Source of the DNA: Halioglobus sp.
GTDB taxonomy: Bacteria > Pseudomonadota > Gammaproteobacteria > Pseudomonadales > Halieaceae
NCBI GenBank assembly: GCA_002699145.1
Contig: PABK01000060.1
Location: 1-64,000, forward strand
Direction of reading: 5' to 3'
DNA length: 64,000 nt
Below the pieces are notes generated by a model. It ran no database searches. It was not told the DNA's origin and saw nothing but the letters and a program-made list of their open reading frames with translations. The first letter of the stretch is position 1, and each line of letters starts with the position of its first letter. Below are positions 26,342-36,202 of the stretch, piece after piece. The position numbers were made by a program, and so were the translations under genes.

Positions 26342-26903
26342 TGGATTTACTGGCCGTGCCAAAAGCTTGGATGGTGCTTTTGAAACACAACTCGCTGCAC
26401 AAACTATCCGCAAGGCTGTACCCGACACTTCGTTAGCGCCCCAATGAGCGTTCATGACATGAACGATGCCAGTCGCCGTTGGGGTTCAAACCGTTGAAAG
26501 CGCTCAAAGTCTCCCCAGGATGACCACGGTTTCGCCCGTTGGCCCCGCCAGCGCTATCTCGAGATCGAGGGGATAGGTGCGTGAGACATTGAACAGGGAG
26601 AGCAAGGTAAGCCTCGATCGAGCGAAGGCTTGCCGGTTGGTAATAGATTGTGCAGCGGCCCCCCGCGCTGGCCGCAGAGCCTGACTTGTCCGGTCCGGGA
26701 GTCTGCGGTACGGTGAAGCCATGACTTTGCTCGCATCCCATGTCCCTGGTCGCGCACTGTGCCGCGGCCGCAGCGGAGGCCCCTCGCCGGCCCGACTCCG
26801 CCTGCGCGGCTGAACAGCAGTACCCGTTCAGTCGCGTTTCTCCGAACCAGACCACCCATACAATCTGAAAACTGGCGCCTCGCGCGTCCAGGGGAGCGAA
26901 TGC
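26342..26903. other. gene-poor region between hipA and rnk
   Basis: About 560 bases with no convincing gene. On the minus strand around 26504-26590 a short frame reads YPLDLEIALAGPTGETVVIL, reminiscent of a proprotein convertase P-domain strand, possibly a worn-out remnant. The rnk ribosome binding site GGGGAG is at 26891-26896. Confidence 0.5.
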
Positions 26904-27299
26904 ATGGCCACGCCGCGTTCTGTACTGATAAAACATTCCGAGCATGCACACCTGATGGCGTTGCTGGACAAGGCCGACCCGGATGGCGAGTCGCTGCTGT
27001 TCGACGAGCTCGACGCGGCGACGATCGTCGCCGACGGCGAGGAATTGTCCGACGTGGTGACCATGGGCGCGGAGGTCACCTTCCTGGATGTCGACGCCGG
27101 CGAATCGACCGTCATGCGCCTGGTCTACCCCGATGCAGCGGACCCTTCCCGTCATCATGTCTCGGTGCTGGCGCCGGTGGGCGCCGCGTTGATCGGCCTG
27201 AGGAAGGGTGAGGAAATTGACTGGCCGGTGCCCGGCGGCAAACTGCGGCGCCTGCGGGTGACCGATGTGCGCCACGCGGGCGCAGGGGCAGGAAGCTAG
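26904..27299 (+). CDS. rnk: Rnk-type nucleoside diphosphate kinase regulator (GreA/GreB C-terminal family)
   Basis: The 131-residue protein matches the Rnk group: a short N-terminal helical region then the GreA/GreB FKBP-like C-terminal domain, with DVVTMGAEVTFLDVD and SVLAPVGAALIGLRKGEEID. Rnk binds RNA polymerase in the secondary channel and, in E. coli and Pseudomonas, affects nucleoside diphosphate kinase levels. The ATG at 26904 follows GGGGAG by seven bases. The last third of the gene is repeated, with seven differences over about 93 bases, at 32680-32775, flanking the segment between. Confidence 0.88.
   Translation: MATPRSVLIKHSEHAHLMALLDKADPDGESLLFDELDAATIVADGEELSDVVTMGAEVTFLDVDAGESTVMRLVYPDAADPSRHHVSVLAPVGAALIGLRKGEEIDWPVPGGKLRRLRVTDVRHAGAGAGS
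27189..27283 (+). repeat. rnk 3' end repeat, left copy
   Basis: Matches 32680-32774 at an offset of 5491 bases. Differences fall almost wholly at third codon positions. Confidence 0.88.
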
Positions 27300-27572
27300 A
27301 AAGACGAGGTTGCCTTCAGCTGCTCTAGCCAGACTTGTATATATCGGCATCGAGCGAAGGGTTTTTGGTGTTGGCGTATAGGCGTTTTACGGCAACTGCG
27401 TCAGTACAGTACTAGCAATGAGAGATAAGCTGTTGCCGGGTGGTCAATGGCTAGTCCAGTTGAGCGGTGCGCTACGACTGGCGGTCGACGCCTGGTTGTT
27501 GCTTGCCAGCCTAGGGAAAAGTGCGGTAAGGAGCAGTATCCACTGTTCAGGAGCAGCAGTGGGAACTCAGCG

Positions 27573-29993
27573 CTAAAAGGTGGGCGGTGGGTAGTTGGTG
27601 CGCCTGTCGGGTATGGACGCTAGTACCCCTTCGGTGCGTCGCCGTAACGCATCTACATCCTCGGAATCGGTCTTCGACGTGCCTAATGCACCGGCATAAA
27701 TCTTTGCAATTTCCCTGTCTTTCGCATTTGCGAAAGCATTGAAACGTTCTGTATAGGCCTGCTTCAATGCTATCAACAATGGGGACAATCCAGGCATATT
27801 GGGGTAGCTTTGCCTCGCCTCGGCAAGGGCATCAAAAGCTCCTATAAGTTCTGCTGCTTGGTTGCTATGGTAGCTGGCAAGATCGTTGTCCTGAAATCCT
27901 TCGTCAATATTGGCCAGGACAAACTCAACTTCGGCTTTCTTGCTCGCTGCGATCTCGATGCGCGCTTCGAGATCGTTGAGCCTATTGGTCAAATCTCCGA
28001 GAAAGGCAGCCTCGGGAAAATAAGAAGTCAAAAAATCAAGCGCCCTCCTCGCCTCCGCTGTATCTCCCCTTGACAACGCCTGTTCGAACAGGTTGATTTC
28101 TACATTGCGAATTTCCAGAGCGCCGGCAACGACGCCCTTGTCGCCCGGCCTGAGTTGTTTGATTTGCTCCAGCAGTGCCAGACCCTCGCCGCGACCATCC
28201 CTGCTAGAACTAAAAGATTCTTGCAGGTCAGAAAATTCGTTCTTTAACTTTTCATAGTTCGCTGCTTGCCTTTCACTGGCGGCCCGCTGACTCTTCAACT
28301 CGTCGCCAAGTCGTTGCGCCAATTCATGCGCGCTATACTTGGAAATTTGCTCGATAGCTCTGTTCGTCTCGTCAAAGTCCCTGCTTGCAATCTGTCGACG
28401 AACTGATTTCTCTATCGCCCCGTGCAACCGCTTACGCATTTCACTGAGTCGACCGGAATCCTCAGCAAACCCGCTGAGCTGATCTAGCGTCAGAAACGCG
28501 TTCGCCGTATCAGGTGCATAGAGTCTACCGGCAGCCATCTCTAACTCGAATTGTTCTTCCAGTTCCAATATCTTGGCATCGAGCGCTGCTACTTCTGCGC
28601 GATTAACTTTGACCTGCGCCAATCTGTTTGTCACATCATCGGATTCTAGCCCCATCTCCTCGACGAGGCTGATATAGATATCTGCACTGTCAATACTGCC
28701 TGCAGTCAATGCACGTTCCGCTTTCTCGAGGGAAGACTTTGCCATTTTTACTGCGGGATCTTCACCAGGAACAATGGGCGCTGCATCTTTCTTTGGTGTA
28801 ACAGCGGAACTTGCTGTAATTGAAGTACCAATTTTTGACTTAACCGCCTGCGCCTCCAGGTCGATATCCGTCGGTTCTCGTAGAACAAACAAGAAAAATG
28901 CGCCAATGATGATACCGGACATCGCAGCGGCAACGAGGGCAGAGTAGAGGTGCGATAATCGCGACTCGACGGCCGTGGTGCTCCGCCCCCCTGTGGCGCC
29001 GGTACTGCGCCGCCTGGAACTCCAACTGCGATTGCCTGAGCCAAAGGAACCTGCCAAGCCCGCGTGGGGCTTGCTCATTAGGATGGTAGTTGCAAGGTCT
29101 GGGGGGAGTTCCTTTCGAATTAGGTCGATATCTGCAATCAGTTCCCCGCCGCTTTGGTAGCGGTCATCGGGGTGTTTCTCCAAAATCTTGTTGATAATTC
29201 CCTGGAATACCCGAGTTGCGTCCGGCAGCAACGGTACTGGGGCTGAGAGGTGTTGTGCTCCAACGCCGGCGGCGCTGGTTGCGGTAAACGGCACATCACC
29301 GGACAGGAGTTCGTAGAAAACTATTCCGATACTGTATAAGTCCGAGCGCAGATCAACCGTATCTCCCAGGCTTTGCTCGGGGCTCATGTATCGCGGCGTG
29401 CCCAGTACTGTGCCCGCCTGTGTGACCTCGGTATCCGAACTAATATCCCGGGCGATGCCGAAATCTACGATGGCAACACTACCGTCTTCACGGAACATGA
29501 CGTTCGAGGGCTTGATGTCCCGATGAATAACACCATGTGAAGAGGCATACTCGATCGCGTCCGCCATCGCACAGATAATCTCAAGACTTTCCAGCAGCGC
29601 AAGACCGGAACCGATTCTACGCCTCAAATCTCCGCCTGGAAGGTACTCCATCGCCAGGTAGTAGCTTCCGTCGATAACGCCTGTATCGATGACCGATACG
29701 ATATTGGGGTGCACTAGTTGCGCCGCGATCTTTGCCTCGCGCAGGAACCGACGACCGAACTGCTCTGTCTGAGCGCGGTGCTTATTGAGTACCTTGAGCG
29801 CAACCGTGCGCTCAAAGCTCTCTTGCTCTGCCAGGTAGACGGTGGCCATGCCCCCCTCACCTAGCTGGCTGAGTATTTTGAAGCCGGGAATCTGCAAACT
29901 CGACAAGGGTAAGATCCCTAGAAACAGTCCTTTTTTATGTAACGGCTTTCCGTATGGGGCATCAGTGTAGCAGATAATCTTCGGGGACAGCAT
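27573..29993 (-). CDS. Transmembrane Hanks-type serine/threonine protein kinase
   Basis: The 806-residue protein has an N-terminal cytoplasmic kinase domain (about 37-300) with all key residues: glycine loop GEGGMATVYLAE, Lys67 in VALKVL, catalytic HRDIKPSN (Asp159, Asn164), DFG at Asp177 and GTPRYMSPEQ activation segment. A Ser/Arg/Gly-rich stretch at 315-340 precedes one transmembrane helix at about 351-371. The last 430 residues are charged, helical and coiled-coil-like, with no PASTA or other recognised sensor domain, and should lie in the periplasm. The gene stands alone; its upstream region is shared with the divergent CTERM-protein pseudogene. Bases look less GC-rich than neighbours. 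Confidence 0.9.
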   Translation of the reverse strand: MLSPKIICYTDAPYGKPLHKKGLFLGILPLSSLQIPGFKILSQLGEGGMATVYLAEQESFERTVALKVLNKHRAQTEQFGRRFLREAKIAAQLVHPNIVSVIDTGVIDGSYYLAMEYLPGGDLRRRIGSGLALLESLEIICAMADAIEYASSHGVIHRDIKPSNVMFREDGSVAIVDFGIARDISSDTEVTQAGTVLGTPRYMSPEQSLGDTVDLRSDLYSIGIVFYELLSGDVPFTATSAAGVGAQHLSAPVPLLPDATRVFQGIINKILEKHPDDRYQSGGELIADIDLIRKELPPDLATTILMSKPHAGLAGSFGSGNRSWSSRRRSTGATGGRSTTAVESRLSHLYSALVAAAMSGIIIGAFFLFVLREPTDIDLEAQAVKSKIGTSITASSAVTPKKDAAPIVPGEDPAVKMAKSSLEKAERALTAGSIDSADIYISLVEEMGLESDDVTNRLAQVKVNRAEVAALDAKILELEEQFELEMAAGRLYAPDTANAFLTLDQLSGFAEDSGRLSEMRKRLHGAIEKSVRRQIASRDFDETNRAIEQISKYSAHELAQRLGDELKSQRAASERQAANYEKLKNEFSDLQESFSSSRDGRGEGLALLEQIKQLRPGDKGVVAGALEIRNVEINLFEQALSRGDTAEARRALDFLTSYFPEAAFLGDLTNRLNDLEARIEIAASKKAEVEFVLANIDEGFQDNDLASYHSNQAAELIGAFDALAEARQSYPNMPGLSPLLIALKQAYTERFNAFANAKDREIAKIYAGALGTSKTDSEDVDALRRRTEGVLASIPDRRTNYPPPTF

Positions 29994-30394
29994 CCGATTC
30001 GGCTACTCTGCACTTTTACGGCTGGAGATGAGTGTGGATGCGAAGTGAAACATAGAGTCCCGCGACCAGGTTAATACACTGTCTGGGTTTCATCTATCGC
30101 ATGGGGGTCAGCGGCAGTCGCGCCTCTGATCTGCGTCTGGCCAGGCCAGGAACGCATGGACGAAAGAGCTCCCCGAACGCTGACACTGCATTGTTTCCAC
30201 CGCTGTCAGTAATCTTTACAGCCGGTATCGACAATCGCCAGACGGGCAGGAGGCCTTGGGTTATCCTATTGATTTCGCATTAGATAATAGGCTGTGGATC
30301 AAGCTTTGCACATTTTCTGAAACTTACAACAGCCGCAGCGGTGTAGACAGCTTACCGAAGCATATCTGAACAAATGTACAGGAAGTCAGGATCA
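29994..30394. other. intergenic region between kinase and CTERM pseudogene
   Basis: About 400 bases without a gene; holds divergent promoters. A TAGATAAT stretch near 30282 could be a -10 element for the rightward gene but no well-spaced -35 is evident. CAGGA just before the ATG at 30395 is a usable ribosome binding site. Confidence 0.5.
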
Positions 30395-31374
30395 ATGAAC
30401 AAGTTGGTGTCCAGCACAATCGCTGTCGGTTTTTCTTGGTCTATCCTGAGCTTTCCCGCGAGCGCTGATCTGATGGCCTACGCGAATCTGCTGGTAGAGG
30501 GTTTCCGTGTTCTGGACAGCGATAGCGAAACCCTGGGCGCTGGTCCCGGCGGAGATTTCTCCAATTTGTTTTTCGCCCGAAGCGCCGATATGAGTGGCGA
30601 CCTGGCCGGTACACCGGGATTTTCAAACAGCGTGCCAGGCACAGTGGGGATATCGATTTTCCCTCGAGTTGTGTATCCTCTACCGGCGATTGCAACCCGC
30701 TCCTGGAAAATGCATTCTAATTGCTTACCGGCGCCCAGGGCACAGTTTACATCGACGCCGATCAGCTATTTTCCGGGTCTCCCTTCCTGGGAGCTGGCTT
30801 GGGTTCCCCTGCGACGATTGGCGCAATCACCGCCGCCAACCTGTCCGCGACCTCCGGAGTTGGATCTGCCAATACCAACAACGGAATGCAGGTTAGTTGG
30901 CAGTTCTCACTCGTTCAATGCCACGGTATTATCTTTGAGCGTAGTCTACGCACCTCTTTGGAGGCGTTGGCAACCACGGGAGAAGTGGCTCCCGGCAGTT
31001 CAAGCGCGGCGACGGAGTTCCTGATCGCACTTACCAACTAGAGACAGGATCTGTCATTTTTAACAGTCGTGATGCTTTGGGAGGCGACCTGGTAAATCAA
31101 ACCTCAGCCGCCAACGCTAATGGACTCCCCGCAGACATCAAGTGATCTGCAAGTTGTGCTGGGAAACTGCGGGACCGAACTGTGGCTGCCCTTTAGTTTT
31201 ACGACACAATCGCTAGATGCGGGAGCGCTTTACCAACTAGCCATGCGCAGCAGTGTCAATGTCGATATTGCTCGGGCAATACCACTTCCCGGCAGCCTCC
31301 TTCTGTTCGGCACAGGACTAATGGCCGCGGTGGCCTCCCGTCGCGTGCGCCGAATTTCTGGGGTCGCCGACTAG
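30395..31374 (+). pseudogene. frameshifted secreted protein gene with CTERM sorting signal
   Basis: A signal peptide start (MNKLVSSTIAVGFSWSILSF, ending ASA) reads on for about 80 residues. Coding then moves to other frames: GDIDFPSSCVSSTGDCNP with an in-frame TAA at 30717-30719, LLTGAQGTVYIDADQLFSG from about 30720, back to SFNATVLSLSV, then ALTN/LETGSVIFNSRDALGG. The frame from about 31140 ends with the membrane sorting tail IPLPGSLLLFGTGLMAAV plus arginines (SRRVRR), as in PEP-CTERM/VPLPA-CTERM proteins. At least three frame changes make this a decayed gene, unless the assembly is poor here. No exosortase is in the window. The end overlaps the convergent gene by four bases. Confidence 0.75.
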
Positions 31375-32270
31375 TGGAACAAATACTGGACCCCGAACGA
31401 AATCGCCAAATCTTCATGGTCGGTATCTATATCGTCGACAAGTATCGGATCGAACTGCTCACCTGACAGTATCACCGGTAGCGTGGTTGTGTTGTTTTCC
31501 GACTCGTAGTGTTGATACTTGACAGCAAGATTATAGGTCCAGTTATCGGTAAGAGGCGCCGCTAATTGTGCTCCGAAGCTCAATCCACGGCCGGAACCTT
31601 CGAAAGCAAAGTTTCCAAAAGAAATATCTCCGATTGTGCTTTCCTGGCCTACGTTGGAATCTCTAATCTCAACATCAAGAAACGCATATGCGGCGCTCAA
31701 GGAAAATGACATTGATTGCCCAAACTGCCAGGTGTAATTGCCCCCTAGAAACAAACCGTATTCTGTATAATTTTGGTCCTTAGCGCCCAACAGAAAACTA
31801 TCTTCATTGGCTTCGAGATTGAACTCGGTGTACTTGTAGCCGCTGAATACGCTCAATCCTTGCCATACGTTAAAGCCCATGGTGAGACTGTAGTCGGACC
31901 TATCCAGGTCTGAACTGCGGACCCCGTCAAATTCCGGAAAGGAATCTGACTGCATTTGTACGTCGGTACTTTCACTGGGGCTAATATCGACTCTGCCAGT
32001 CACATAGAAGCGGTCATACAACAACGAGCCCCAGAGCGCCCCCGTATACAGCGTTTCTTCGAAATTGAAACCGACCTTGCCTGCCGGACTGGTAAGAAAT
32101 TCGCCTCCGGTTGCTGTCAGCTCAAAATCAATATCCCTGAGGCCCAGTGCAAATCCAGCCGCGTAGTCCACTTCCTGAGCAGACGCCTCTAATGCTGTCA
32201 TACTCCAGAGTAAAACTGACGCAACGCACAACTTGGTGTGAATTCCGTTTCTCATTTTTGTTTTCTCCAT
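31371..32270 (-). CDS. outer membrane beta-barrel protein, function unknown
   Basis: The 299-residue precursor has a signal peptide ending ALEASAQ (about residue 32). The mature protein alternates polar and aromatic residues in about ten strands separated by acidic loops, for example LYDRFYVTGRVDIS, LSVFSGYKYTEFNLEA, YTEYGLFLGGNYTWQF and WTYNLAVKYQHYES. It ends with GVQYLFH, close to the aromatic C-terminus used for outer membrane assembly. AAGGA seven bases before the ATG supports the start. It does not resemble a specific porin family that I can name. It lies inside the segment flanked by rnk repeats. Confidence 0.72.
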   Translation of the reverse strand: MEKTKMRNGIHTKLCVASVLLWSMTALEASAQEVDYAAGFALGLRDIDFELTATGGEFLTSPAGKVGFNFEETLYTGALWGSLLYDRFYVTGRVDISPSESTDVQMQSDSFPEFDGVRSSDLDRSDYSLTMGFNVWQGLSVFSGYKYTEFNLEANEDSFLLGAKDQNYTEYGLFLGGNYTWQFGQSMSFSLSAAYAFLDVEIRDSNVGQESTIGDISFGNFAFEGSGRGLSFGAQLAAPLTDNWTYNLAVKYQHYESENNTTTLPVILSGEQFDPILVDDIDTDHEDLAISFGVQYLFH

Positions 32271-32880
32271 AGTGTGTTCCTTGCTCGATTATCTTGTTAA
32301 TTCTCGCCGGCGGACAGGCTGCAATCAGGACTGCGCCATAAGCGTACGGATAATGGCGCGGCCTGTACACGATATCCCATGAACAAAGATACCCCTATTA
32401 GATGAAAGATTTCCACTGCGCCGGCAAACGGTGAACCACTGCGGCCCGGTCTTCGCCACTACCGTGGTTTTTGGCGGGCAGGCGTATTGATACAATTGCA
32501 TCTTCAGTATTCTTTGCAGTTCTAGGCAGCGGTCTGAAAAAGCGAGGAACATAGTTGAATTTAATCAATCAGGTAGCATGATTGGTGTAAGTATTACGTG
32601 AACTTGAACCTTGGTAGGTAAAATCCGAACAAGGCCGTTCCGCAGCAAGAAAACTAAGACATGACGCTCCATGATTGCATTGATCGGCCTGAAAAAAGGC
32701 GAGGAAATTGACTGGCCGGTGCCCGGCGGCAAGCTGCGGCGCCTGCGTGTGACTGATGTGCGCCACGCGGGCGCCGGGCAGACGGCTTGACTTCCCGGGT
32801 CCGCGCGTGGGAAGTTTCCCCACATATTGCGGGCCTGCGACAGTGGCCGGCCGTGACTGACAGAACCCAGGCGCGTATCC
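32271..32880. other. intergenic region with rnk fragment
   Basis: 610 bases; the only recognisable content is the rnk 3' copy at 32671-32790. The left part (32271-32640) is mixed and holds no gene I can support. Confidence 0.6.
32671..32790 (+). pseudogene. rnk C-terminal fragment (right copy)
   Basis: An ATG at 32671 opens 39 codons matching the last third of Rnk (ALIGLKKGEEIDWPVPGGKL, then LRVTDVRHAGAG) and ending QTA-stop. Compared with the intact gene there are seven base differences in 31 codons, six of them silent, so this copy diverged while coding. It lacks the rest of the domain and has no clear ribosome binding site, so it is probably a remnant created by insertion or recombination. 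Confidence 0.85.
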
Positions 32881-34761
32881 ATGAACAGCTATCCCAAACT
32901 GACACTGGCTGTGCTGCTGGCCATGGGCGCCGCGTTGCTCTACCTCTTGCACTCGCCGCAGCCGCCGCCCGCGCCCGTTCCGGCGGTGACTTTCAGCAAC
33001 CAGACCGTGGGCGCCGGCCTGCTGGTCTACTCCCCAACCTTTGCGCTGGTTGCCTCTGACATCGACGGTGATGGTCGCGACGACCTGTTCGTGGGCAATC
33101 ACGGCTACCCCCCGGCGCTGTACCTGAATCGTGACGGGGTGTTCCAGCGCGACAAGGATGCCGTGCCCATCGATCGGCGCGCCGACCGGCACGGCTACAC
33201 GTTCGTCGACCTGGATAACGATGGAGACCGCGATTTCGTCTACGCAGGTGGTGGCGCAGACGGTATTGGCAAGGGCTCTGAAAACCAGGCCTACAGGAAT
33301 CTACTGTCCGAATCCGGCGCGCTGCGCTTCGTGCAGGACCCGGTCAGTGCAGTCATCGGCTATCGTAATATGCGCGCGCGCCAGTTCCTGCCAGTGCCTT
33401 CAGCCAACGGCGCGGCGGTGGACCTGTACCTGACGTCGCTACACAAGCGGCGCAAGGGTTCCACGAATCTGTATTTCAGTAACAACAGTACGACCGATAC
33501 CCTGCAACTTGCCCTGGATGTGGACTCCACGTTGAATCAGCCCTTCGAGTCGAACGGCCGGGACATCTTTTTCGACTTTGACCGCGATGGCGATGTGGAT
33601 TTCCTGCGCCTGGGACAGCAACGCGCGCGCTTGTACGAGAACGACGCCGGGCAGTTCCGGCACCTCCCCGGCGCGCTCGACGACCTGAGGCGAGTGGAGA
33701 CGGCAGTGGTCGCCGATCTCGACAACGATGGTTACCTGGATATCTACCTCGGCGCGATCAGCGGTCATTCGCATTCGGACAACGTATCCGCCAACGACCG
33801 CGAGATCCATTTCGTGATCGTCAACCAGGAGGGCGACGACAGCGACAGCATCGCCTTTTCCGCCGAGTCCAGGTCCATTCGCATCGATCTCGTCGAGCAC
33901 CTCTCCGAGCAGGGCAGGAATCGCACCGATGCCGGCGATATTTTCCTCGGCACGGACCGGGTCAACCCGGCCGGGCGCAAGGTAAAAGTTGGCAGGGGTC
34001 AGGCGCGGGGCAGGCCGCAGTCATTCGATCAGCCGGGGACCTACCTCTGGTTCGACCCGGATACCCAGCTCTGGCATGCGCTGTGGAAACATGGCGACAA
34101 GCCGGAGTCCGGCGCCAAGGGTATCATCGCCGCCAGCGGTCTCAGCCTGGTGCGCCGCGAAGACCTGGAGACCAACAACCCGCGCGAGGTGCGCGACTGT
34201 ATTGCCTTCAATCGCCGTGGCAAGTCCTGGAAAACCGACTGCCCCGAGGCGCTGGCCCATACCCAGTGGATCAACGATGTCACCGCGGCGGATTTCAACA
34301 ACGATGGCCTGGTCGACATCGCCGGAACCAGCGCACACGACTACGCGCACGAGAACGGCACGCCCTTCCTCGCACTCAATCACGGTGATGGACGCTTCAC
34401 CCGGCATGCCATACTGGACAACAGCGAAGACGACATTTTTCGCGCGGACCTCATCGTGCATGGCTTTTTCAACGATGACGGCCTGCCCGACCTGTTCTAT
34501 ACCAACGGCGATGGCCTGATGCCCTCACACCGCGGACCCTACCAGCTCTGGTTCAATAGCAGCGATAGCCCGGGAGGGTACCTGATACTGGAACTGGAGG
34601 GCGGCACGTCGAATCGCGACGCGATAGGCGCGCAGGTTGAACTGCGCGATGCGGCCGGCGCACTACTCGGGTACCGCGAACTCGGCCCGGCCTACGGACG
34701 CTCCCAGGACACCCACAAGTTGCACTTTGGCCTTGCGGATCACCCGGGCCCGTTCCACTGA
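32881..34761 (+). CDS. exported FG-GAP/VCBS repeat protein
   Basis: The 626-residue protein starts with a signal peptide or anchor (LAVLLAMGAALLYLLHS). It has at least six calcium-binding FG-GAP-type strands: DIDGDGRDDLFVGN, DLDNDGDRDFVYAG, DFDRDGDVDFLRL, DLDNDGYLDIYLG, DFNNDGLVDIAG and FFNDDGLPDLFY. The C-terminus (VELRDAAGALLGYRELG, DTHKLHFGLAD) resembles the ASPIC/UnbV domain found in CRTAC1-like proteins. Such proteins are surface or periplasmic beta-propellers; no enzymatic role is indicated. The ATG at 32881 lies 90 bases after the rnk fragment. Monocistronic. Confidence 0.85.
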   Translation: MNSYPKLTLAVLLAMGAALLYLLHSPQPPPAPVPAVTFSNQTVGAGLLVYSPTFALVASDIDGDGRDDLFVGNHGYPPALYLNRDGVFQRDKDAVPIDRRADRHGYTFVDLDNDGDRDFVYAGGGADGIGKGSENQAYRNLLSESGALRFVQDPVSAVIGYRNMRARQFLPVPSANGAAVDLYLTSLHKRRKGSTNLYFSNNSTTDTLQLALDVDSTLNQPFESNGRDIFFDFDRDGDVDFLRLGQQRARLYENDAGQFRHLPGALDDLRRVETAVVADLDNDGYLDIYLGAISGHSHSDNVSANDREIHFVIVNQEGDDSDSIAFSAESRSIRIDLVEHLSEQGRNRTDAGDIFLGTDRVNPAGRKVKVGRGQARGRPQSFDQPGTYLWFDPDTQLWHALWKHGDKPESGAKGIIAASGLSLVRREDLETNNPREVRDCIAFNRRGKSWKTDCPEALAHTQWINDVTAADFNNDGLVDIAGTSAHDYAHENGTPFLALNHGDGRFTRHAILDNSEDDIFRADLIVHGFFNDDGLPDLFYTNGDGLMPSHRGPYQLWFNSSDSPGGYLILELEGGTSNRDAIGAQVELRDAAGALLGYRELGPAYGRSQDTHKLHFGLADHPGPFH

Positions 34762-34913
34762 GTGTTCGCTGGCCCGGTCACCAGGAGCCACAGGTCCTGC
34801 AGGTGCAGCGCAACAGCCTGCGCCATGTGCGGCAACACTGACGCGGTCCGGCGTCCGGGTTCGGGTGAGCGGCGCGCTGGTTGGGGCGGCGATCGCCCGG
34901 CGCATGCCGTGGA

Positions 34914-36005
34914 TCAGGCAGGCGCGGCGGCGAGATCCGCGAGCAGTGCCTGCGACTCCCGCACCAGCTTTTCCATGAGCGCCGCCGCGCTCGTCTCCTC
35001 CAGCATGGCCACACCCTGGCCGGACCACATGGCCGGGAAGTCCGGCAGGTTCCTGCGCACCGCCTCGCGCCGGATCGGCCCGGACAACGCATACTGCAGG
35101 GGATAGGGCAGCAGCGGCTCGTCGATGGCTTCCATCTCGTTGATATAGCGATTGCGCAGCCCCCTGGCCGGTTTGCCGGACATGACCGCGGTGACCGTTG
35201 TGTCGGACGGTGACGCCGCCTTGAGCTGTTCGAGCCAGACCGGCGCAATGCCCGCCTCGGGGCAGCCCAGGAATGCGGTGCCCAGCTGCACGCCGGCGGC
35301 GCCCAGCGCGCGACAGGCGACGATGCCCCGGGCATCCATGATGCCGCCGGCCGCGATGACCGGTACGGATACCGCGTCGACCACCTGCGGCACCAGGGCC
35401 AGCGTGCCGATAAGCGCCTCACGGTAGTCGCCGTCGAAGGTGCCGCGGTGTCCGCCCGCTTCGCTGCCCTGGGCGATGACGGCGTCCACGCCCAGGCGAT
35501 CCAGCGCGACCGCTTCCTCGACGGTGGTGGCGGAACAGATGACCAGCAGGCCGGCGTCGTGGATCGCTTGCACGTGCGCGGCCTCGACGCCGAAGTGAAA
35601 GCTGATGACAGGCACCCGCTCATCGAGCAGGACCTGCAATTGCGCTTCCGGGTCGGCAAAAGGGCTCTCCAGCGTTGCCGGCGGCTCGAGGTCCAGGGCC
35701 TCGCTGTAGTGGCGAATCAACGCCATGGCCTGCGGGCCGGGGCGGGCCGCGGTGTCAATGCGCTGCGAGGCGGGCGCAAACAGGTTCACGTTGAACGGCC
35801 GCCCGCTGCGCTGGCGAATGGCGCGCAGTTGGGCGCGCAGAGTATCGGGCGGCAGCGCCGCGGCGCCCAGTCCTCCCAGTCCCCCCGCCTCGCTGACAGC
35901 GCAGACCAGTTCGACGGGACTGGCGCCGGCCATCGGCGCCTGCAGGATGGGGTGCTGGATAGCGAACAGCGTGCGCAGCGACTGCGGGTCTGGAGAAGCT
36001 GCCAT
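34914..36005 (-). CDS. nitronate monooxygenase family protein
   Basis: This FMN-dependent TIM-barrel protein belongs to the nitronate monooxygenase/2-nitropropane dioxygenase family, which oxidises alkyl nitronates such as propionate 3-nitronate. The ATG at 36005 gives 363 residues; longer upstream frames lack support. Seen are PILQAPMAGASPVELV near the N-terminus, the phosphate- and flavin-binding GSEAGGHRGTF, and GGIMDARGIVACRALGA followed by GVQLGTAFLG. It is monocistronic and divergent from the AGCS symporter. Some family members are enoyl-ACP reductases (FabK); absence of lipid genes nearby argues against that here. Confidence 0.88.
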   Translation of the reverse strand: MAASPDPQSLRTLFAIQHPILQAPMAGASPVELVCAVSEAGGLGGLGAAALPPDTLRAQLRAIRQRSGRPFNVNLFAPASQRIDTAARPGPQAMALIRHYSEALDLEPPATLESPFADPEAQLQVLLDERVPVISFHFGVEAAHVQAIHDAGLLVICSATTVEEAVALDRLGVDAVIAQGSEAGGHRGTFDGDYREALIGTLALVPQVVDAVSVPVIAAGGIMDARGIVACRALGAAGVQLGTAFLGCPEAGIAPVWLEQLKAASPSDTTVTAVMSGKPARGLRNRYINEMEAIDEPLLPYPLQYALSGPIRREAVRRNLPDFPAMWSGQGVAMLEETSAAALMEKLVRESQALLADLAAAPA

Positions 36006-36202
36006 CGTGGGGCCTGTATTGCCTGGGCGGTTCCGGCATCTTACTGCAAGCGGCGCGTCAGTGTCGCGCTGCCAGCAGTAATGCGCGTCGGGCGCGCCGC
36101 GCGGTGGCATGCCACACCGAACACGGGTGCCACACAGGCGCCGCGGGCCCCTTGGGCCTGGCGCGGCGAGCCGGTATGGTGGGCGCAAACGGGGGAAGTA
36201 TC

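Noticed and set aside
26504-26722. Minus-strand frame ending in LDLEIALAGPTGETVVIL, P-domain-like
   Set aside because: Only one strand-like stretch matches, there is no domain context or ribosome binding site; at most a remnant.
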